Below, in pieces: positions 8,621-18,296 of a stretch of DNA of 64,000 bases. Within the stretch, counting starts at the first letter, position 1; every line of letters begins with the position of its first letter. The notes below the pieces were generated by a model. The model saw only the letters and a list, made by a program, of their open reading frames with translations. It did not search any database and was not told the origin of the DNA. The DNA is from Hirschia baltica ATCC 49814. GTDB lineage: Bacteria; Pseudomonadota; Alphaproteobacteria; Caulobacterales; Hyphomonadaceae. Both the position numbers and the translations under genes were made by a program. The stretch covers positions 2,542,001-2,606,000 of the forward strand of contig NC_012982.1 in assembly GCF_000023785.1 (NCBI RefSeq), in the 5' to 3' direction.

Positions 8621-9166
8621 ATGAATTACAAAGTAAGCTTCGCTGCACTAACTTTTTCAGCTGCGGCACTCGCATCCGGTTGTGCTTCTACAGTAGAAGA
8701 ACCAGCACCGGTTCCAACACCAACACCTGTTGCGACACCAGCACCGGTTCCAACACCTACTCCAACTCCTGTTGTTGTTCCACAAGGTCCAATTCCTGGT
8801 TCTTTGGAAGACTTCAACGTAAACGTCGGCTCTAAAATATTCTACGACGTTGACCAGTACAGCCTAGACGACGCTGACCGTCAGGTTCTTGCACGTCAAG
8901 CTGCTTGGCTGAACACATACCCAGGCGTTTCAATTCTTATTGCAGGTAACTGTGATGAGCGTGGAACTCGTGAGTACAACATTGCACTTGGTGAGCGCCG
9001 CGCGGCAGCCGCTAAAGATTACTTGATGGGCCTCGGCGTTTCTGCTGCTCGCATCGAGACAGTCTCATACGGTAAAGAGCGTCCAACTGACCCGCGTTCA
9101 ACAACAGAAGCTTGGTCTGTAAACCGTAACGCTCACACACAATTGATTAGCGGCGTTACTGGCTAG
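8621..9166 (+). CDS. pal: Peptidoglycan-associated lipoprotein Pal
   Basis: Pal is an outer-membrane lipoprotein that binds peptidoglycan and TolB. The signal peptide ends in a lipobox, ALASGC, with the lipidated Cys at residue 21. A short Pro/Thr/Val repeat linker follows (about residues 30-55), then an OmpA-like domain containing ILIAGNCDERGTREYNIALG and the ERRAAAAKDYL helix that contacts diaminopimelate. The length of 181 is normal. GGGGAG lies 12 bases before the ATG, somewhat far. It is transcribed from its own region after the tolB terminator and is followed by cpoB. Confidence 0.97.
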   Translation: MNYKVSFAALTFSAAALASGCASTVEEPAPVPTPTPVATPAPVPTPTPTPVVVPQGPIPGSLEDFNVNVGSKIFYDVDQYSLDDADRQVLARQAAWLNTYPGVSILIAGNCDERGTREYNIALGERRAAAAKDYLMGLGVSAARIETVSYGKERPTDPRSTTEAWSVNRNAHTQLISGVTG

Positions 9167-9186
9167 TTAAATCTACAGCAGTTTGT

Positions 9187-9215
9187 CTCCGCGCTGCCTT
9201 ATTTTCGGCGCGGAG
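9187..9215 (+). promoter_or_regulatory. Hairpin between pal and cpoB
   Basis: CTCCGCGC (9187-9194) pairs exactly with GCGCGGAG (9208-9215) around a 13-base loop. There is no T run after it, so it is more likely to limit read-through or protect the pal message than to stop transcription fully. This would fit pal being needed in large excess over cpoB. Confidence 0.5.
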
Positions 9216-9234
9216 GCCTGCTAACTAGAATATT

Positions 9235-10089
9235 ATGAATATTATGCGTGATCTCCGTCTTTCGACTGCCGCAGTGCTTTCGCCTGTGGTTGTTCTTGTA
9301 TCTGTCTTTGCCTTCTCCGCACAGGCTCAGGTGAGTGTCGACCCGATGGTTGCCCGCCTTCAAAGCCGCATGGATACAATCGAACAGAATATCCAACGCG
9401 CGACTGGCCGTGTCGAAGAGTCCGGATTTCAAACCAATCAACTGCAAAAACGTATTGAATTTCAAGCTGAAGAAATTTCAATATTGAAACAGGCTTTGGC
9501 AGCTCAAAATGAGCGGGTTAAAAAGCTAGAAGCAATCATCAATGCACCATTAGATGCCGCAGCGAACGCAGCGGACGGACCAGCGGAAACGACTGTTCCG
9601 TTAGTTGGTGCGACGGATTCGACAACAAAAGCATCTCTTGCAGCTGCGCGGACGGATGAAGCCATCGCGTCAAAGCCCGCTGATATTGAAGATCTACCTG
9701 AAGATCCAAGCAAACTTTTCAGACAAGCGAAAAACCTTCTATTGAAGGGTGATTATCCTGCTGCTGAAACCGCCTTTGCTCACTTAGTCTCAACGCACCC
9801 AGATGTACCCGAAGCAGCTGAAGCTCAATATTGGCTAGGCGAATCACTTCTTATTCAAGAAGCTTTCCCGGAAGCAGCTGAAGCTTATGTTGCTTTGATA
9901 CGAAACTACCCAGACGCTCCTAAAGCGCCTGACAGTTTAGTTAAGCTTGCTCGCTCGCTGCGCATGATGGGTGATACTACACAAGCTTGTGGTGCTTTGA
10001 CAGAATTGTCTAACCTATATCCGCAAACAAACCCGATGACGCGTAGTTTGGCCAAAACAGAACGCGACCGGGCTGGATGTGACAGTTAA
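9235..10089 (+). CDS. cpoB: Cell division coordinator CpoB (YbgF)
   Basis: A periplasmic Tol-Pal partner of 284 residues that in E. coli coordinates peptidoglycan synthesis with outer-membrane constriction. The signal peptide ends near AQAQ (about residue 31). A coiled coil (about 40-98, with repeated Q/E/L heptads) mediates trimerisation in the family. An Ala/Thr linker precedes TPR repeats from about residue 160, starting LFRQAKNLLLKGDYPAAETAF and including AQYWLGESLL. A second in-frame ATG three codons in is an alternative start. It is the last canonical gene of the tol-pal cluster. Confidence 0.93.
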   Translation: MNIMRDLRLSTAAVLSPVVVLVSVFAFSAQAQVSVDPMVARLQSRMDTIEQNIQRATGRVEESGFQTNQLQKRIEFQAEEISILKQALAAQNERVKKLEAIINAPLDAAANAADGPAETTVPLVGATDSTTKASLAAARTDEAIASKPADIEDLPEDPSKLFRQAKNLLLKGDYPAAETAFAHLVSTHPDVPEAAEAQYWLGESLLIQEAFPEAAEAYVALIRNYPDAPKAPDSLVKLARSLRMMGDTTQACGALTELSNLYPQTNPMTRSLAKTERDRAGCDS

Positions 10090-10124
10090 TATCCGCTTTG
10101 TCTGAACAATAGAAACGAGTGTAT

Positions 10125-10667
10125 ATGTCTTTTAGCCGCTTTGACTTTCCAGCCGCAATATCGGCTTGCTTGATAATCATCGCTGGGATAATTGCATCTT
10201 CGCAAACGAGTTTCGCACAAAACACACCAGCATCTGCCGAACGCGTTCGCGGCGGCATCCTTGATGCATCCGATGCCAATAGATTATCTCGCTTCATGAC
10301 ATCCCTAGGATATCAAGCAGATATGGCCACAGGCCCAGCGGGTGACCCGATCATAAGCGGGCGGATTTCCTCATCTGACTACACAATCCACTTTTATGAA
10401 TGTGAAAATGGTGAGTTTTGTAATTCCATCCAATTTCTAGCAGACACCCCTATTCCGCCTGCTATGACAATGGAAAAGGTCAATGCATTTAACGCTCGCT
10501 GGCGCTATGTTCGTGCCTCGCTCACCTCCAATGTCGTTCGTTTACAAATGGATGTAAACTTGGATGGCGGCGTCACAGCTGGTAACATTGAGGATACTCT
10601 GGATATATGGCGGCGTCTTCTTGAAACTTACGAAACCGAATTTGCAGCACAAGCTCCCGCCGACTGA
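10125..10667 (+). CDS. YbjN-domain secreted protein
   Basis: A 180-residue exported protein. I choose the ATG at 10125 because ACGAG lies five bases upstream; a GTG two codons earlier is possible. The signal peptide ends near SFAQ, about residue 32. The mature part matches the YbjN family (alpha/beta fold related to type III secretion chaperones): LGYQADMATGPAGDPIISGRI, then a FYECENG segment and the MEKVNAFNARWRYVRA stretch typical of these proteins. Its job is unknown. It follows cpoB by 35 bases and its end overlaps the open frame of tilS, suggesting shared transcription. Confidence 0.7.
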   Translation: MSFSRFDFPAAISACLIIIAGIIASSQTSFAQNTPASAERVRGGILDASDANRLSRFMTSLGYQADMATGPAGDPIISGRISSSDYTIHFYECENGEFCNSIQFLADTPIPPAMTMEKVNAFNARWRYVRASLTSNVVRLQMDVNLDGGVTAGNIEDTLDIWRRLLETYETEFAAQAPAD

Positions 10668-12042
10668 AGATAGTCACGGACCGCTCGACTCAAATTCAAC
10701 AACATCTCATCAATCGCGCGTCGACTTTTCCCGTCATCAGGTCTTTTCTCAGTTAGATCAACTGACGTCTTCTGAGACAATAAACAAAAGAATCGGTATC
10801 GCTGTATCCGGTGGTTCAGATTCGCTTGGCTTGTTGTGTCTATCTGCTGAATGGGCGAAGCTAAACAATTGGCATCTTCAAGCTCTCACCATTGATCACG
10901 GAATGCGCCCAGAAGCAGCGCAAGAAGCTGTCTATGTTCAAAGTATCTGTGAAACATTGAATATTCCTCATACGACGATGAATTGGCGATGCCCGCAAGA
11001 CCAGCGCGCCACTCAAGAAAACGCCCGCATGGCACGGCATTTACTTTTTTGCGAATGGGCAAAAAGGCAAAACATCCAATTTCTAATGTTAGGACACACA
11101 CTTGATGACCGCTTGGAAACACTTCTGATTCGCGAGAGTTCCAATTCCAGCGAATACGGGCTCGCCGCTATGCCGAGTCAATCTTGCAGTCCAATCTGGC
11201 CAGAGGGCCGAGATTTAAAATTGCTACGCCCAGCAAATAATTTAACACGCCAAGACCTAAGCGCGATCCTCATCGAAACAGATATATCCTGGGTGTGCGA
11301 CCCTTCTAATCAAGACGACAAATACGAACGTGTTCGTATTCGAAAAAAACTTGAAGCAATGCCACAGCAAGTTAAACAAAAGTCGATAGAGAAACTGAAA
11401 AAACTCACACTCAAGCGACAGAAACTCGTCACTGATCTAACATATTTTTTAAAAAACCATGTTGTTTGGCGCGCTGATGGAAGCGTAGAATTACGCTTGT
11501 CAGATTTGTTCAAACATCCATTAGATATACAAAACAAAGCCTTAGAACGTATATTGATCTGCGTGTCGGGTTCCAAACAAAATGTCGGTTTATCACGGGT
11601 AATTTCTCTTCTAAACGCTTTAAACGTGAATACAAAATCAGGTAAAATCACACACTGCCTCGGCAAATGTTGGCTGATTAAAACAGAAGATACTCTTCAA
11701 ATCTATGCTATGCCGACCAAACGAGCGACTACAAAAAATTCTCCACAAACAACGCGGTCCGTCATAAAATCCAGTCAAAAAATTTGTTATATGGGCAGAT
11801 TTGATATCCGCTTATCCCCCCAAATGCCCGATAGCTTAGTGCTATCTTGGGATGAAGCCAAAGCACTAGGATATGCTGCTCACCTTTTAAGCGAGAACAA
11901 GCGCGCCCGACGCTCAATGCCGGTTCTCATCCCATTAAACACACAAGATACGGACAAAGAATGCCTACCTGCAGAGGCCTACACACTCCAAAGTCTGCAT
12001 TCTGTCAGAAACAACCATTTGAGTGATGAGATTTTTCTTTAA
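10621..12042 (+). CDS. tilS: tRNA(Ile)-lysidine synthase
   Basis: TilS converts the wobble cytidine of the AUA-reading tRNA-Ile to lysidine and is essential. The PP-loop motif SGGSDS is clear, followed by IDHGMR and GHTLDDRLET, the usual TilS signatures. The C-terminal domain is divergent. The frame is open from an ATG at 10564, which would overlap the previous gene by about 100 bases; I provisionally use the TTG at 10621, which still overlaps. No strong ribosome site marks either, so the N terminus is unresolved and translation is probably coupled to the YbjN-like gene. ftsH follows, as in many proteobacteria. Confidence 0.88.
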   Translation: MKLTKPNLQHKLPPTEDSHGPLDSNSTTSHQSRVDFSRHQVFSQLDQLTSSETINKRIGIAVSGGSDSLGLLCLSAEWAKLNNWHLQALTIDHGMRPEAAQEAVYVQSICETLNIPHTTMNWRCPQDQRATQENARMARHLLFCEWAKRQNIQFLMLGHTLDDRLETLLIRESSNSSEYGLAAMPSQSCSPIWPEGRDLKLLRPANNLTRQDLSAILIETDISWVCDPSNQDDKYERVRIRKKLEAMPQQVKQKSIEKLKKLTLKRQKLVTDLTYFLKNHVVWRADGSVELRLSDLFKHPLDIQNKALERILICVSGSKQNVGLSRVISLLNALNVNTKSGKITHCLGKCWLIKTEDTLQIYAMPTKRATTKNSPQTTRSVIKSSQKICYMGRFDIRLSPQMPDSLVLSWDEAKALGYAAHLLSENKRARRSMPVLIPLNTQDTDKECLPAEAYTLQSLHSVRNNHLSDEIFL

Positions 12043-12311
12043 TTTAATGCGTTATCCCACGAAAATCGGGTCGCTTTTTATGCATTTTTTAGGTAAAAAC
12101 ACGAATGAATTGTACGAAAAACAAACAAATGACAGAAATTGCACTTATACGAAAATGCAATATCATATGTAATACTTTGTTTTGATTGTATTATTCATTA
12201 TAGTTAGCAATAATTGTAAAGCGGTTTGAAGATTGCATCTCGTTTTTCACGTCAAGCTTACCTATGTTGACTAGTACTATTGTTTAATCCGACCGTTGAA
12301 AGGTTTGCCGC

Positions 12312-14234
12312 ATGAACATGCGCAATCTGGCGCTTCTAGGCGTCGTTCTGCTTTTACTCTTCGCTTTCGTCACTTTGGTGCAAGGCAATACCACTCACCA
12401 GAATGCTGGTAATATCTCCTATTCTGAATTCCTTCGGAAAGCAGAGAATGGTGAAATCAAAACGGCTATTTTCAAAAGCAATCAGATCTCCGGTCAGGAA
12501 ACGTCTGAAACGCCCTATGTCACGCACATGCCTCCAATCGAATTTAATCTCGGCGAGAAACTCGCACAGGATTATGGTGTAGATGTATCATCCGAGCCTG
12601 TGAATCGCGGCGGCGGAATACTCAGCTACCTTGGAAACTTCCTTCCAATCCTGATTATTATTGGGATTTGGTTTTTCCTATGGCGTCAAATGCAAGGCGG
12701 CGGTGGTGGCGGTCGCGGCGCGATGTCATTTGGTAAATCCAAAGCTCGCTTGCTAACTGAACGGCAGGGTCGTGTTACATTTGATGATGTGGCCGGCGTT
12801 GATGAAGCCAAAGAAGAACTTCAAGAAATCGTCGAATTTCTGCAAGAGCCAGGAAAATTCCAACGCCTTGGTGGTAAGATCCCCAAAGGTGCCTTGCTTG
12901 TTGGTCCTCCGGGAACAGGTAAGACTTTGATTGCCCGCGCTGTTGCTGGTGAAGCCAATGTGCCCTTCTTCACGATATCAGGTTCTGATTTCGTTGAAAT
13001 GTTTGTGGGTGTCGGTGCGTCTCGTGTTCGTGACATGTTTGAACAAGCCAAGAAAAACGCGCCTTGTATCATCTTTATCGATGAGATTGATGCGGTGGGT
13101 CGTTCTCGTGGTGCCGGAATGGGCGGCGGAAACGATGAGCGCGAACAAACACTCAACCAATTGCTTGTGGAAATGGATGGATTTGAAGCCAATGAAGGTA
13201 TCATCCTGATTGCTGCAACCAACAGACCAGACGTACTAGACCCTGCTCTGCTTCGTCCGGGTCGTTTTGACCGTCAAGTTGTTGTTGGAAACCCAGACAT
13301 TGTTGGGCGTGAGAAAATCTTAAAAGTTCACATGCGCAATGTGCCTATGGGCAAAGATGTCGAAGTCAAGACAATAGCGCGTGGAACACCTGGCTTCTCT
13401 GGTGCAGATCTAGCCAACCTTGTGAATGAAGCAGCCCTGCTCGCTGCACGTCGCGGAAAACGCGTTGTTGCTATGCGTGAGTTTGAAGACGCTAAAGACA
13501 AGGTCATGATGGGCCCTGAACGCAAATCCATGGTTATGTCTGAAAAAGAGAAAATTCTGACTGCATTCCATGAAGCCGGCCACGCTATTGTGGCGATGAA
13601 TGTGCCCGAAGCGGACCCTGTTCATAAAGCGACGATCATTCCTCGCGGACGTGCGCTGGGGATGGTGATGCGCCTTCCAGAAGAAGACAAACTGTCAGAG
13701 AACTTCACTCAAATGACGTCTTTCCTCGCTATTGCTATGGGTGGACGCGTCGCAGAAGAGCTGAAATTTGGAAAAGAGAAAATCACATCCGGTGCATCTT
13801 CAGATATCCAACAAGCCACACGTTTGGCGCGTGCTATGATAACACGCTGGGGTTTCTCTGATAAAATTGGAACGATTGATTATTCCGATGACAATGGTGG
13901 CAATACATTCCTTGGCCAACAAATCGGTAATTCCAGTTCTATATCTAGCGGCACAGCAAAGATTATCGAAGAAGAAGTGCGTCGTCTAATCGACGAGGCA
14001 AACGAAACAGCACGTCGTATTTTGACGGAAAAAAATGATGACTGGATCGCTTTGTCTGAAGGTCTTCTTGAATATGAAACGCTTTCAGGAAAAGAAATCA
14101 ACGAGCTGATTAAAGGTAACCCGCCTGAACGTCCTGATGATTTTGATGCAGGTCCAACTTCGGCTGTGCCAGTAGTGAAGCCAAAGAAAAAGCCCAAAGG
14201 CGAACTTGGCGGCACTGAGCCTGAAGGCGCTTAA
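12312..14234 (+). CDS. ftsH: ATP-dependent zinc metalloprotease FtsH
   Basis: FtsH is the inner-membrane AAA+ protease that degrades unassembled membrane proteins and regulators such as LpxC. The 640-residue product has membrane segments at about 5-24 and 106-126 flanking a periplasmic domain, then a Gly-rich linker. Walker A GPPGTGKT is at 198-205, Walker B IIFIDE at 253-258, the second region of homology near 300-320, and the zinc site HEAGH at 420-424. The 269-base AT-rich upstream gap presumably holds a promoter (a TTGACT lies near 12265); I see no clear heat-shock box. A terminator follows directly. Confidence 0.98.
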   Translation: MNMRNLALLGVVLLLLFAFVTLVQGNTTHQNAGNISYSEFLRKAENGEIKTAIFKSNQISGQETSETPYVTHMPPIEFNLGEKLAQDYGVDVSSEPVNRGGGILSYLGNFLPILIIIGIWFFLWRQMQGGGGGGRGAMSFGKSKARLLTERQGRVTFDDVAGVDEAKEELQEIVEFLQEPGKFQRLGGKIPKGALLVGPPGTGKTLIARAVAGEANVPFFTISGSDFVEMFVGVGASRVRDMFEQAKKNAPCIIFIDEIDAVGRSRGAGMGGGNDEREQTLNQLLVEMDGFEANEGIILIAATNRPDVLDPALLRPGRFDRQVVVGNPDIVGREKILKVHMRNVPMGKDVEVKTIARGTPGFSGADLANLVNEAALLAARRGKRVVAMREFEDAKDKVMMGPERKSMVMSEKEKILTAFHEAGHAIVAMNVPEADPVHKATIIPRGRALGMVMRLPEEDKLSENFTQMTSFLAIAMGGRVAEELKFGKEKITSGASSDIQQATRLARAMITRWGFSDKIGTIDYSDDNGGNTFLGQQIGNSSSISSGTAKIIEEEVRRLIDEANETARRILTEKNDDWIALSEGLLEYETLSGKEINELIKGNPPERPDDFDAGPTSAVPVVKPKKKPKGELGGTEPEGA

Positions 14235-14265
14235 ACTCGCCAATCTTACAATCTAAATATTACAT

Positions 14266-14300
14266 AAATGCCCAGACCCAAATGTCTGGGCATTTATATT
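14266..14300 (+). terminator. Rho-independent terminator after ftsH
   Basis: AAATGCCCAGAC (14266-14277) and GTCTGGGCATTT (14284-14295) form a perfect 12-bp stem with a six-base loop, followed by ATATT. The tail is short in T, but the stem is long and lies between ftsH and the next gene. Confidence 0.8.
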
Positions 14301-14320
14301 CAAATCTGGGAGAAACTCAT

Positions 14321-15292
14321 ATGTCAAAATATATCCGCTGGGGCATTTTAGGCGCATCAAATTTTGCTAAAAAGACAATGGCTCCCGCGATTCATGAAGC
14401 TGAAAATGGATGCCTGAAAGCCATTGCGACCAGCTCGCCTCAAAAAGCTGCGCCATTCGCTGCACTCGCTCCAGAAATTGAAATATTTGATAGTTATGAT
14501 GCCCTTTTAGCTTCACCAGATATTGATGCTATCTATATTCCCCTTCCCAATCATATGCATGTGGAATGGTCTCAAAAAGCTGCTCGTGCTGGCAAACATG
14601 TATTATGTGAAAAACCAATCGCGCTGAATGCAAAAGACATTGATCAGTTAATTCAGACGCAAAAAGAAACCGGAAAGCTAATTGCTGAAGGTTTCATGGT
14701 TACACATCACCCGCAATGGGAATATGTACGCAACCTCTTATCTTCCAATGCGATCGGCCAACTAAAACACGTCCAAGGTGTATTCACTTTTTTCAATGAT
14801 GATGCGACCAACATACGCAATAAGTCAGACGTTGGCGGCGGAGCATTGTATGATATTGGTGTCTATCCAGTCGTCACAGCCCGTTATGCTCTTGGTGAAG
14901 ATCCGGCTGTCAAATCATGCCAATCAGTCTGGGAAAATGGTATTGATACGATATCACGTGGGCAATTGGAATTTTCCAATAATGTCAGCTTTGATTTTTA
15001 TGTCTCGATGAGAATGAACCTTAGACAAGAAATGGTATTTCACGGCACTCAAGGTTTTATCCGCGTGAACACGCCATTTAACGCGACCCAAGTGCGTGCA
15101 ACCTATGTCGAAACCATACATGCAGACGGCACTGAAACCGTCCAGCACTTTCCTTCGGATCGTCAGTATGTTCTTCAGGTTAGCGCGTTCAACAATGCTA
15201 TTTTAAACAATACGTCTTTTCCATGCACGCTTGAATTCTCAAAGGGCAATCAAACAGTCATTGATTCATTGCTTGATCTAGGTCGCAGTTAA
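14321..15292 (+). CDS. Gfo/Idh/MocA-family NAD(P)-dependent oxidoreductase
   Basis: A 323-residue two-domain dehydrogenase. The ATG at 14321 is preceded by GGGAG at 14308-14312; the upstream ATG at 14282 lies in the terminator stem. The N-terminal Rossmann fold shows GILGASNFAKK near residues 8-18, then IPLPNHMH and the family motif GKHVLCEKP, whose Lys is catalytic. The C-terminal domain has the GGGALYDIGVYPV segment typical of glucose-fructose oxidoreductase/trans-dihydrodiol dehydrogenase-like members. The substrate is probably a sugar or cyclic polyol but cannot be read from sequence. It stands alone between two units. Confidence 0.85.
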   Translation: MSKYIRWGILGASNFAKKTMAPAIHEAENGCLKAIATSSPQKAAPFAALAPEIEIFDSYDALLASPDIDAIYIPLPNHMHVEWSQKAARAGKHVLCEKPIALNAKDIDQLIQTQKETGKLIAEGFMVTHHPQWEYVRNLLSSNAIGQLKHVQGVFTFFNDDATNIRNKSDVGGGALYDIGVYPVVTARYALGEDPAVKSCQSVWENGIDTISRGQLEFSNNVSFDFYVSMRMNLRQEMVFHGTQGFIRVNTPFNATQVRATYVETIHADGTETVQHFPSDRQYVLQVSAFNNAILNNTSFPCTLEFSKGNQTVIDSLLDLGRS

Positions 15293-15437
15293 ACTCGGCC
15301 AAGTTGAAATAATAAAGTTGGCGAGGAAACACACTGCTTGAACCCCTCTCTCTAGCATTCCCAAAATCGTTTGTGTAAGATTTCGTCAACTGCCTTGGAT
15401 TGCCAAAGACAACGCCTCACACAGCATTTGGATAGAT

Positions 15438-16265
15438 ATGCCTAAATCCCCCTCCGTCATGGGAATAATCAATGTCACGCCCGATTCATTCTCGGATGGA
15501 GGCCAATATTCCGCAGCTGATATCGCCATCGAGCATGGCTTAAATCTTGTTTCACAAGGTGCAGACTGGCTTGATATAGGAGGTGAAAGTACGCGTCCGG
15601 GTGCTATGCCCGTTTCCGCCATTGATGAAATAGCTCGCACTTTACCTGTTATAACTGGTCTGCGTGCTAATACTGACGCCCTCATTTCTATAGATACTAT
15701 GAAGCCTGATGTAGCTATTGCCGCCATACAAGCAGGTGCTGATATGTGGAATGATGTCAGTGCGGGCCGCTTCGCTGAAGACAGTCTTGAAATAGCAGCC
15801 CAACTCAATTGCAAATTATGCCTCATGCATATGCAGGGTGAACCACGATCAATGCAGGTAGCGCCTCGATATGAAGATGTCGTCAGCGAAGTTGCAGCCT
15901 TCCTTGTTGAGCGTAAAAACAAAGCCATAAAAGCAGGCGTCAAAGCTAGCAATATATGGGTTGATCCGGGAATTGGATTTGGCAAAACACTCAAACATAA
16001 TACTGAATTAATGAGAAATTTGGACTCACTGAGCGAAGCGACAGGCCTACCAATTTTATTTGGTGCATCCCGCAAACGATTTATTGCTGAAATAGACCCT
16101 CAAGCTCAAAATGCTGATCAACGCCTTGGTGGTTCGATTGCTGTGGCACTCAATGCCGCCGAGCATGGGGCAGATATTATCCGTGTACATGATGTGCAAA
16201 TTACAAAACAAGCCCTCAAGGTCCATGCATATCTAGCAAATTCAGCAATGGACGATGACCTATAA
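15438..16265 (+). CDS. folP: Dihydropteroate synthase
   Basis: FolP condenses p-aminobenzoate with dihydropterin pyrophosphate in folate synthesis. The 275-residue protein carries signature 1, INVTPDSFSDGG (11-22), signature 2, DIGGESTRPGA (46-56), the IDTMKPDVA strand, VDPGIGFGKT, and the sulphonamide-site GASRKRF motif. ftsH-folP adjacency is common in proteobacteria; here an oxidoreductase gene lies between them and there is no glmM next to it. ATG start. The start-proximal region has no strong ribosome site. Confidence 0.96.
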   Translation: MPKSPSVMGIINVTPDSFSDGGQYSAADIAIEHGLNLVSQGADWLDIGGESTRPGAMPVSAIDEIARTLPVITGLRANTDALISIDTMKPDVAIAAIQAGADMWNDVSAGRFAEDSLEIAAQLNCKLCLMHMQGEPRSMQVAPRYEDVVSEVAAFLVERKNKAIKAGVKASNIWVDPGIGFGKTLKHNTELMRNLDSLSEATGLPILFGASRKRFIAEIDPQAQNADQRLGGSIAVALNAAEHGADIIRVHDVQITKQALKVHAYLANSAMDDDL

Positions 16266-16395
16266 TCCAAACTCATTAGCAAAAATGCGTGGGTTTAGAA
16301 ACGAATATCAAAAAACACAGCTTATGTGCCTTTATTCCAAGATGGGTTATTGGCATGGTCGAAATTGATAGCATGTAGATAATGCGGGGTCTCTC

Positions 16396-17451
16396 ATGGC
16401 AGATATTTTCATTTCATATAAAAAAGAAGATGCAGGACGGGTCGTCCGCATTGTTGAAGGACTTCGCGAAGCTGGATTTTCAGTCTGGTGGGACCATGGC
16501 ATAGCGCCGGGTAGCCAATGGGACCAAACCATTCAAAAAGAACTGACAGAAGCAAAAATGGTCATTGCTGTCTGGTCTGAGCTTTCAATATCTGCACCTT
16601 GGGTCAAAGAAGAAGCCGGCGTTGGTAAAGCACGCGGCAAACTACTCCCCGTCCGTATTGATGAAGTTGATCCACCATTGGGTTTTGGTCTCATTCAGAT
16701 GGCAAACCTCATTGATTGGGATGGAGATACAAATGATCAACACTGGGAGCATTTCCTAGCAGCGGCCAAAGCGACGCTTTCTGGTGAACCCGTTGAAGGA
16801 TTGGAACGCCCTGTAAAGCGCAAATCAGTCTGGTTAAAAATGTTGCCAATATTGGCGCTCATTGCACTGGTCGTCGGTGTGGGCATATTTGTGCTAACAA
16901 AGTTAGACTCAATATTAGGCGTGTCGGTTGATTATGATAATGGCACTAGCTCAGAATATTCACGTAAATCTGCAACACCAAGTCAGGCTGAAAGTGATTT
17001 ATTTGAAAAGGCTGGTCAAAGTACATTAAAAGCTGACTATCTGGATTACTTAAAAATCTATCCTCAAGGTACATTTGCAAAGAAAATTCGTGAGGAAATA
17101 TTGCCATTCTGCTCATACGAACAACGCGACAAATGGATACCCATCCCAATGCCCGCTGGTCAAATGATACGCGCGACATCAGATACGTCCGTTTATGATT
17201 TAGAAAAACAGATATTCACGGACCTAGAAGCTGCGTGTTCTATGGCGCAATCTAATTTCGAACGTCAGGTAGAAAAACTCTGTAAAAACTTCACGTCCTC
17301 ACCTAATTCTCGCAATCCAGAACTAACTGTTACACATGCTGACAAGTGTGATTGCCAAGAATTTAACGGTGAATGGATGTGTTTTACAGACTCCACTTAT
17401 GCATGTTCATGGGAAACAAAATCATTTGAAAATGTTGAGGTATGCAAGTGA
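16396..17451 (+). CDS. Transmembrane TIR-domain protein with cysteine-rich C-terminal region
   Basis: A 351-residue protein in three parts. Residues 1-about 130 are a bacterial TIR domain (ADIFISYKKED at 2-12, GFSVWWDHGIAPG near 28-39, VIAVWSELSISAPWVKEEAG near 56-75, with Glu72/73 where TIR NADases carry the catalytic Glu). Residues about 146-168 are a single membrane segment. The remainder has a YPQGTFA repeat-like motif near 222-228 and eight cysteines (239, 281, 296, 318, 320, 329, 337, 350); none occurs before the membrane segment. This suggests a cytoplasmic TIR and a periplasmic disulphide-bonded region. It overlaps thiD by four bases. Role unknown: signalling or NAD-consuming defence are options. 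Confidence 0.8.
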   Translation: MADIFISYKKEDAGRVVRIVEGLREAGFSVWWDHGIAPGSQWDQTIQKELTEAKMVIAVWSELSISAPWVKEEAGVGKARGKLLPVRIDEVDPPLGFGLIQMANLIDWDGDTNDQHWEHFLAAAKATLSGEPVEGLERPVKRKSVWLKMLPILALIALVVGVGIFVLTKLDSILGVSVDYDNGTSSEYSRKSATPSQAESDLFEKAGQSTLKADYLDYLKIYPQGTFAKKIREEILPFCSYEQRDKWIPIPMPAGQMIRATSDTSVYDLEKQIFTDLEAACSMAQSNFERQVEKLCKNFTSSPNSRNPELTVTHADKCDCQEFNGEWMCFTDSTYACSWETKSFENVEVCK

Positions 17452-18296
17452 GTGATACGTCCCAAAACTTAGGTCGCGTCCTTGTCATTGCCGGATCTGA
17501 TTCTAGTGGTGGTGCCGGTATACAAGCCGATATCAAAACCATCACCATGCTTGGAGGCTATGCTGCAACAGCCATTACAGCACTCACAATTCAAAACACA
17601 TTGGGCGTTAGCGGCATTGTTCCTGCCCCTGTGCAAGCTGTTACAGAGCAGATGCGTGCTGTCCTTTCAGATATTGGTGCAGATACCATAAAAACAGGTA
17701 TGTTGGGCGATAAAAAACTAATTGAAGCACTCGCTCAGGCTTTTGCAGATCAAGCCAAAGATATTCCCCGTATCGTAGACCCTGTCATGGTGGCGACATC
17801 AGGTGACAGACTACTTCCTTCCGAAGCGGTTGATGCTGTAAAAGTTCTAATGCTGCCCAATGCCATTGTTACGCCCAATGCTCCAGAAGCCGGCCTTTTA
17901 ACAGGCAAAGAAGTGTTCGACCTTAACGGTCAACGCCGTGCCGCCGAACGCATATTGGAAGCCGGTGCCAAGGCCGCAATTGTGAAAGGTGGCCACATTG
18001 AGGGAGATGTGATCATTGATTTAATCGCAACGCCTGAAGGGGAAATATTTTGCGAACATGCCCGCATTGAAGGCAATTCCACACATGGTACGGGATGTAC
18101 ACTTGCATCTGCGACCGCAACAGGACTTGCCCAAGGCCTAACGCTAGAACCAGCCTTCCGGCGCGCACAAGCTTATGTTTCCCAAGCAATAAAATTGGCT
18201 CCCGGATATGGCCGTGGACACGGGCCACTTGATCATAGTTGGCCAGTAAAGCACCCCGACCTTGCAGACAAAATTTTAGGAAAATTCAAGGCTTAA
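17448..18296 (+). CDS. thiD: Hydroxymethylpyrimidine/phosphomethylpyrimidine kinase
   Basis: ThiD phosphorylates HMP and HMP-P in thiamine synthesis and salvage. The GTG at 17448 is chosen: it overlaps the TIR-gene stop as GTGA and lies seven bases after GAGG (17437-17440), whereas the ATG at 17442 is only one base from that site. The 282-residue ribokinase-like protein shows VIAGSDSSGGAGIQAD near the N terminus, KTGMLG, DPVMVATSG and the catalytic GTGCTLASA loop. The overlap with an upstream TIR gene is unusual for thiD. Confidence 0.95.
   Translation: MSDTSQNLGRVLVIAGSDSSGGAGIQADIKTITMLGGYAATAITALTIQNTLGVSGIVPAPVQAVTEQMRAVLSDIGADTIKTGMLGDKKLIEALAQAFADQAKDIPRIVDPVMVATSGDRLLPSEAVDAVKVLMLPNAIVTPNAPEAGLLTGKEVFDLNGQRRAAERILEAGAKAAIVKGGHIEGDVIIDLIATPEGEIFCEHARIEGNSTHGTGCTLASATATGLAQGLTLEPAFRRAQAYVSQAIKLAPGYGRGHGPLDHSWPVKHPDLADKILGKFKA

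Noticed and set aside
8626-8817. Antisense Gly/Val-rich frame over pal
   Set aside because: A shadow of the Pro/Thr/Val linker repeat in Pal.
15386-16075. 229-codon minus-strand frame over folP
   Set aside because: Fully antisense to a clear dihydropteroate synthase with intact signatures.
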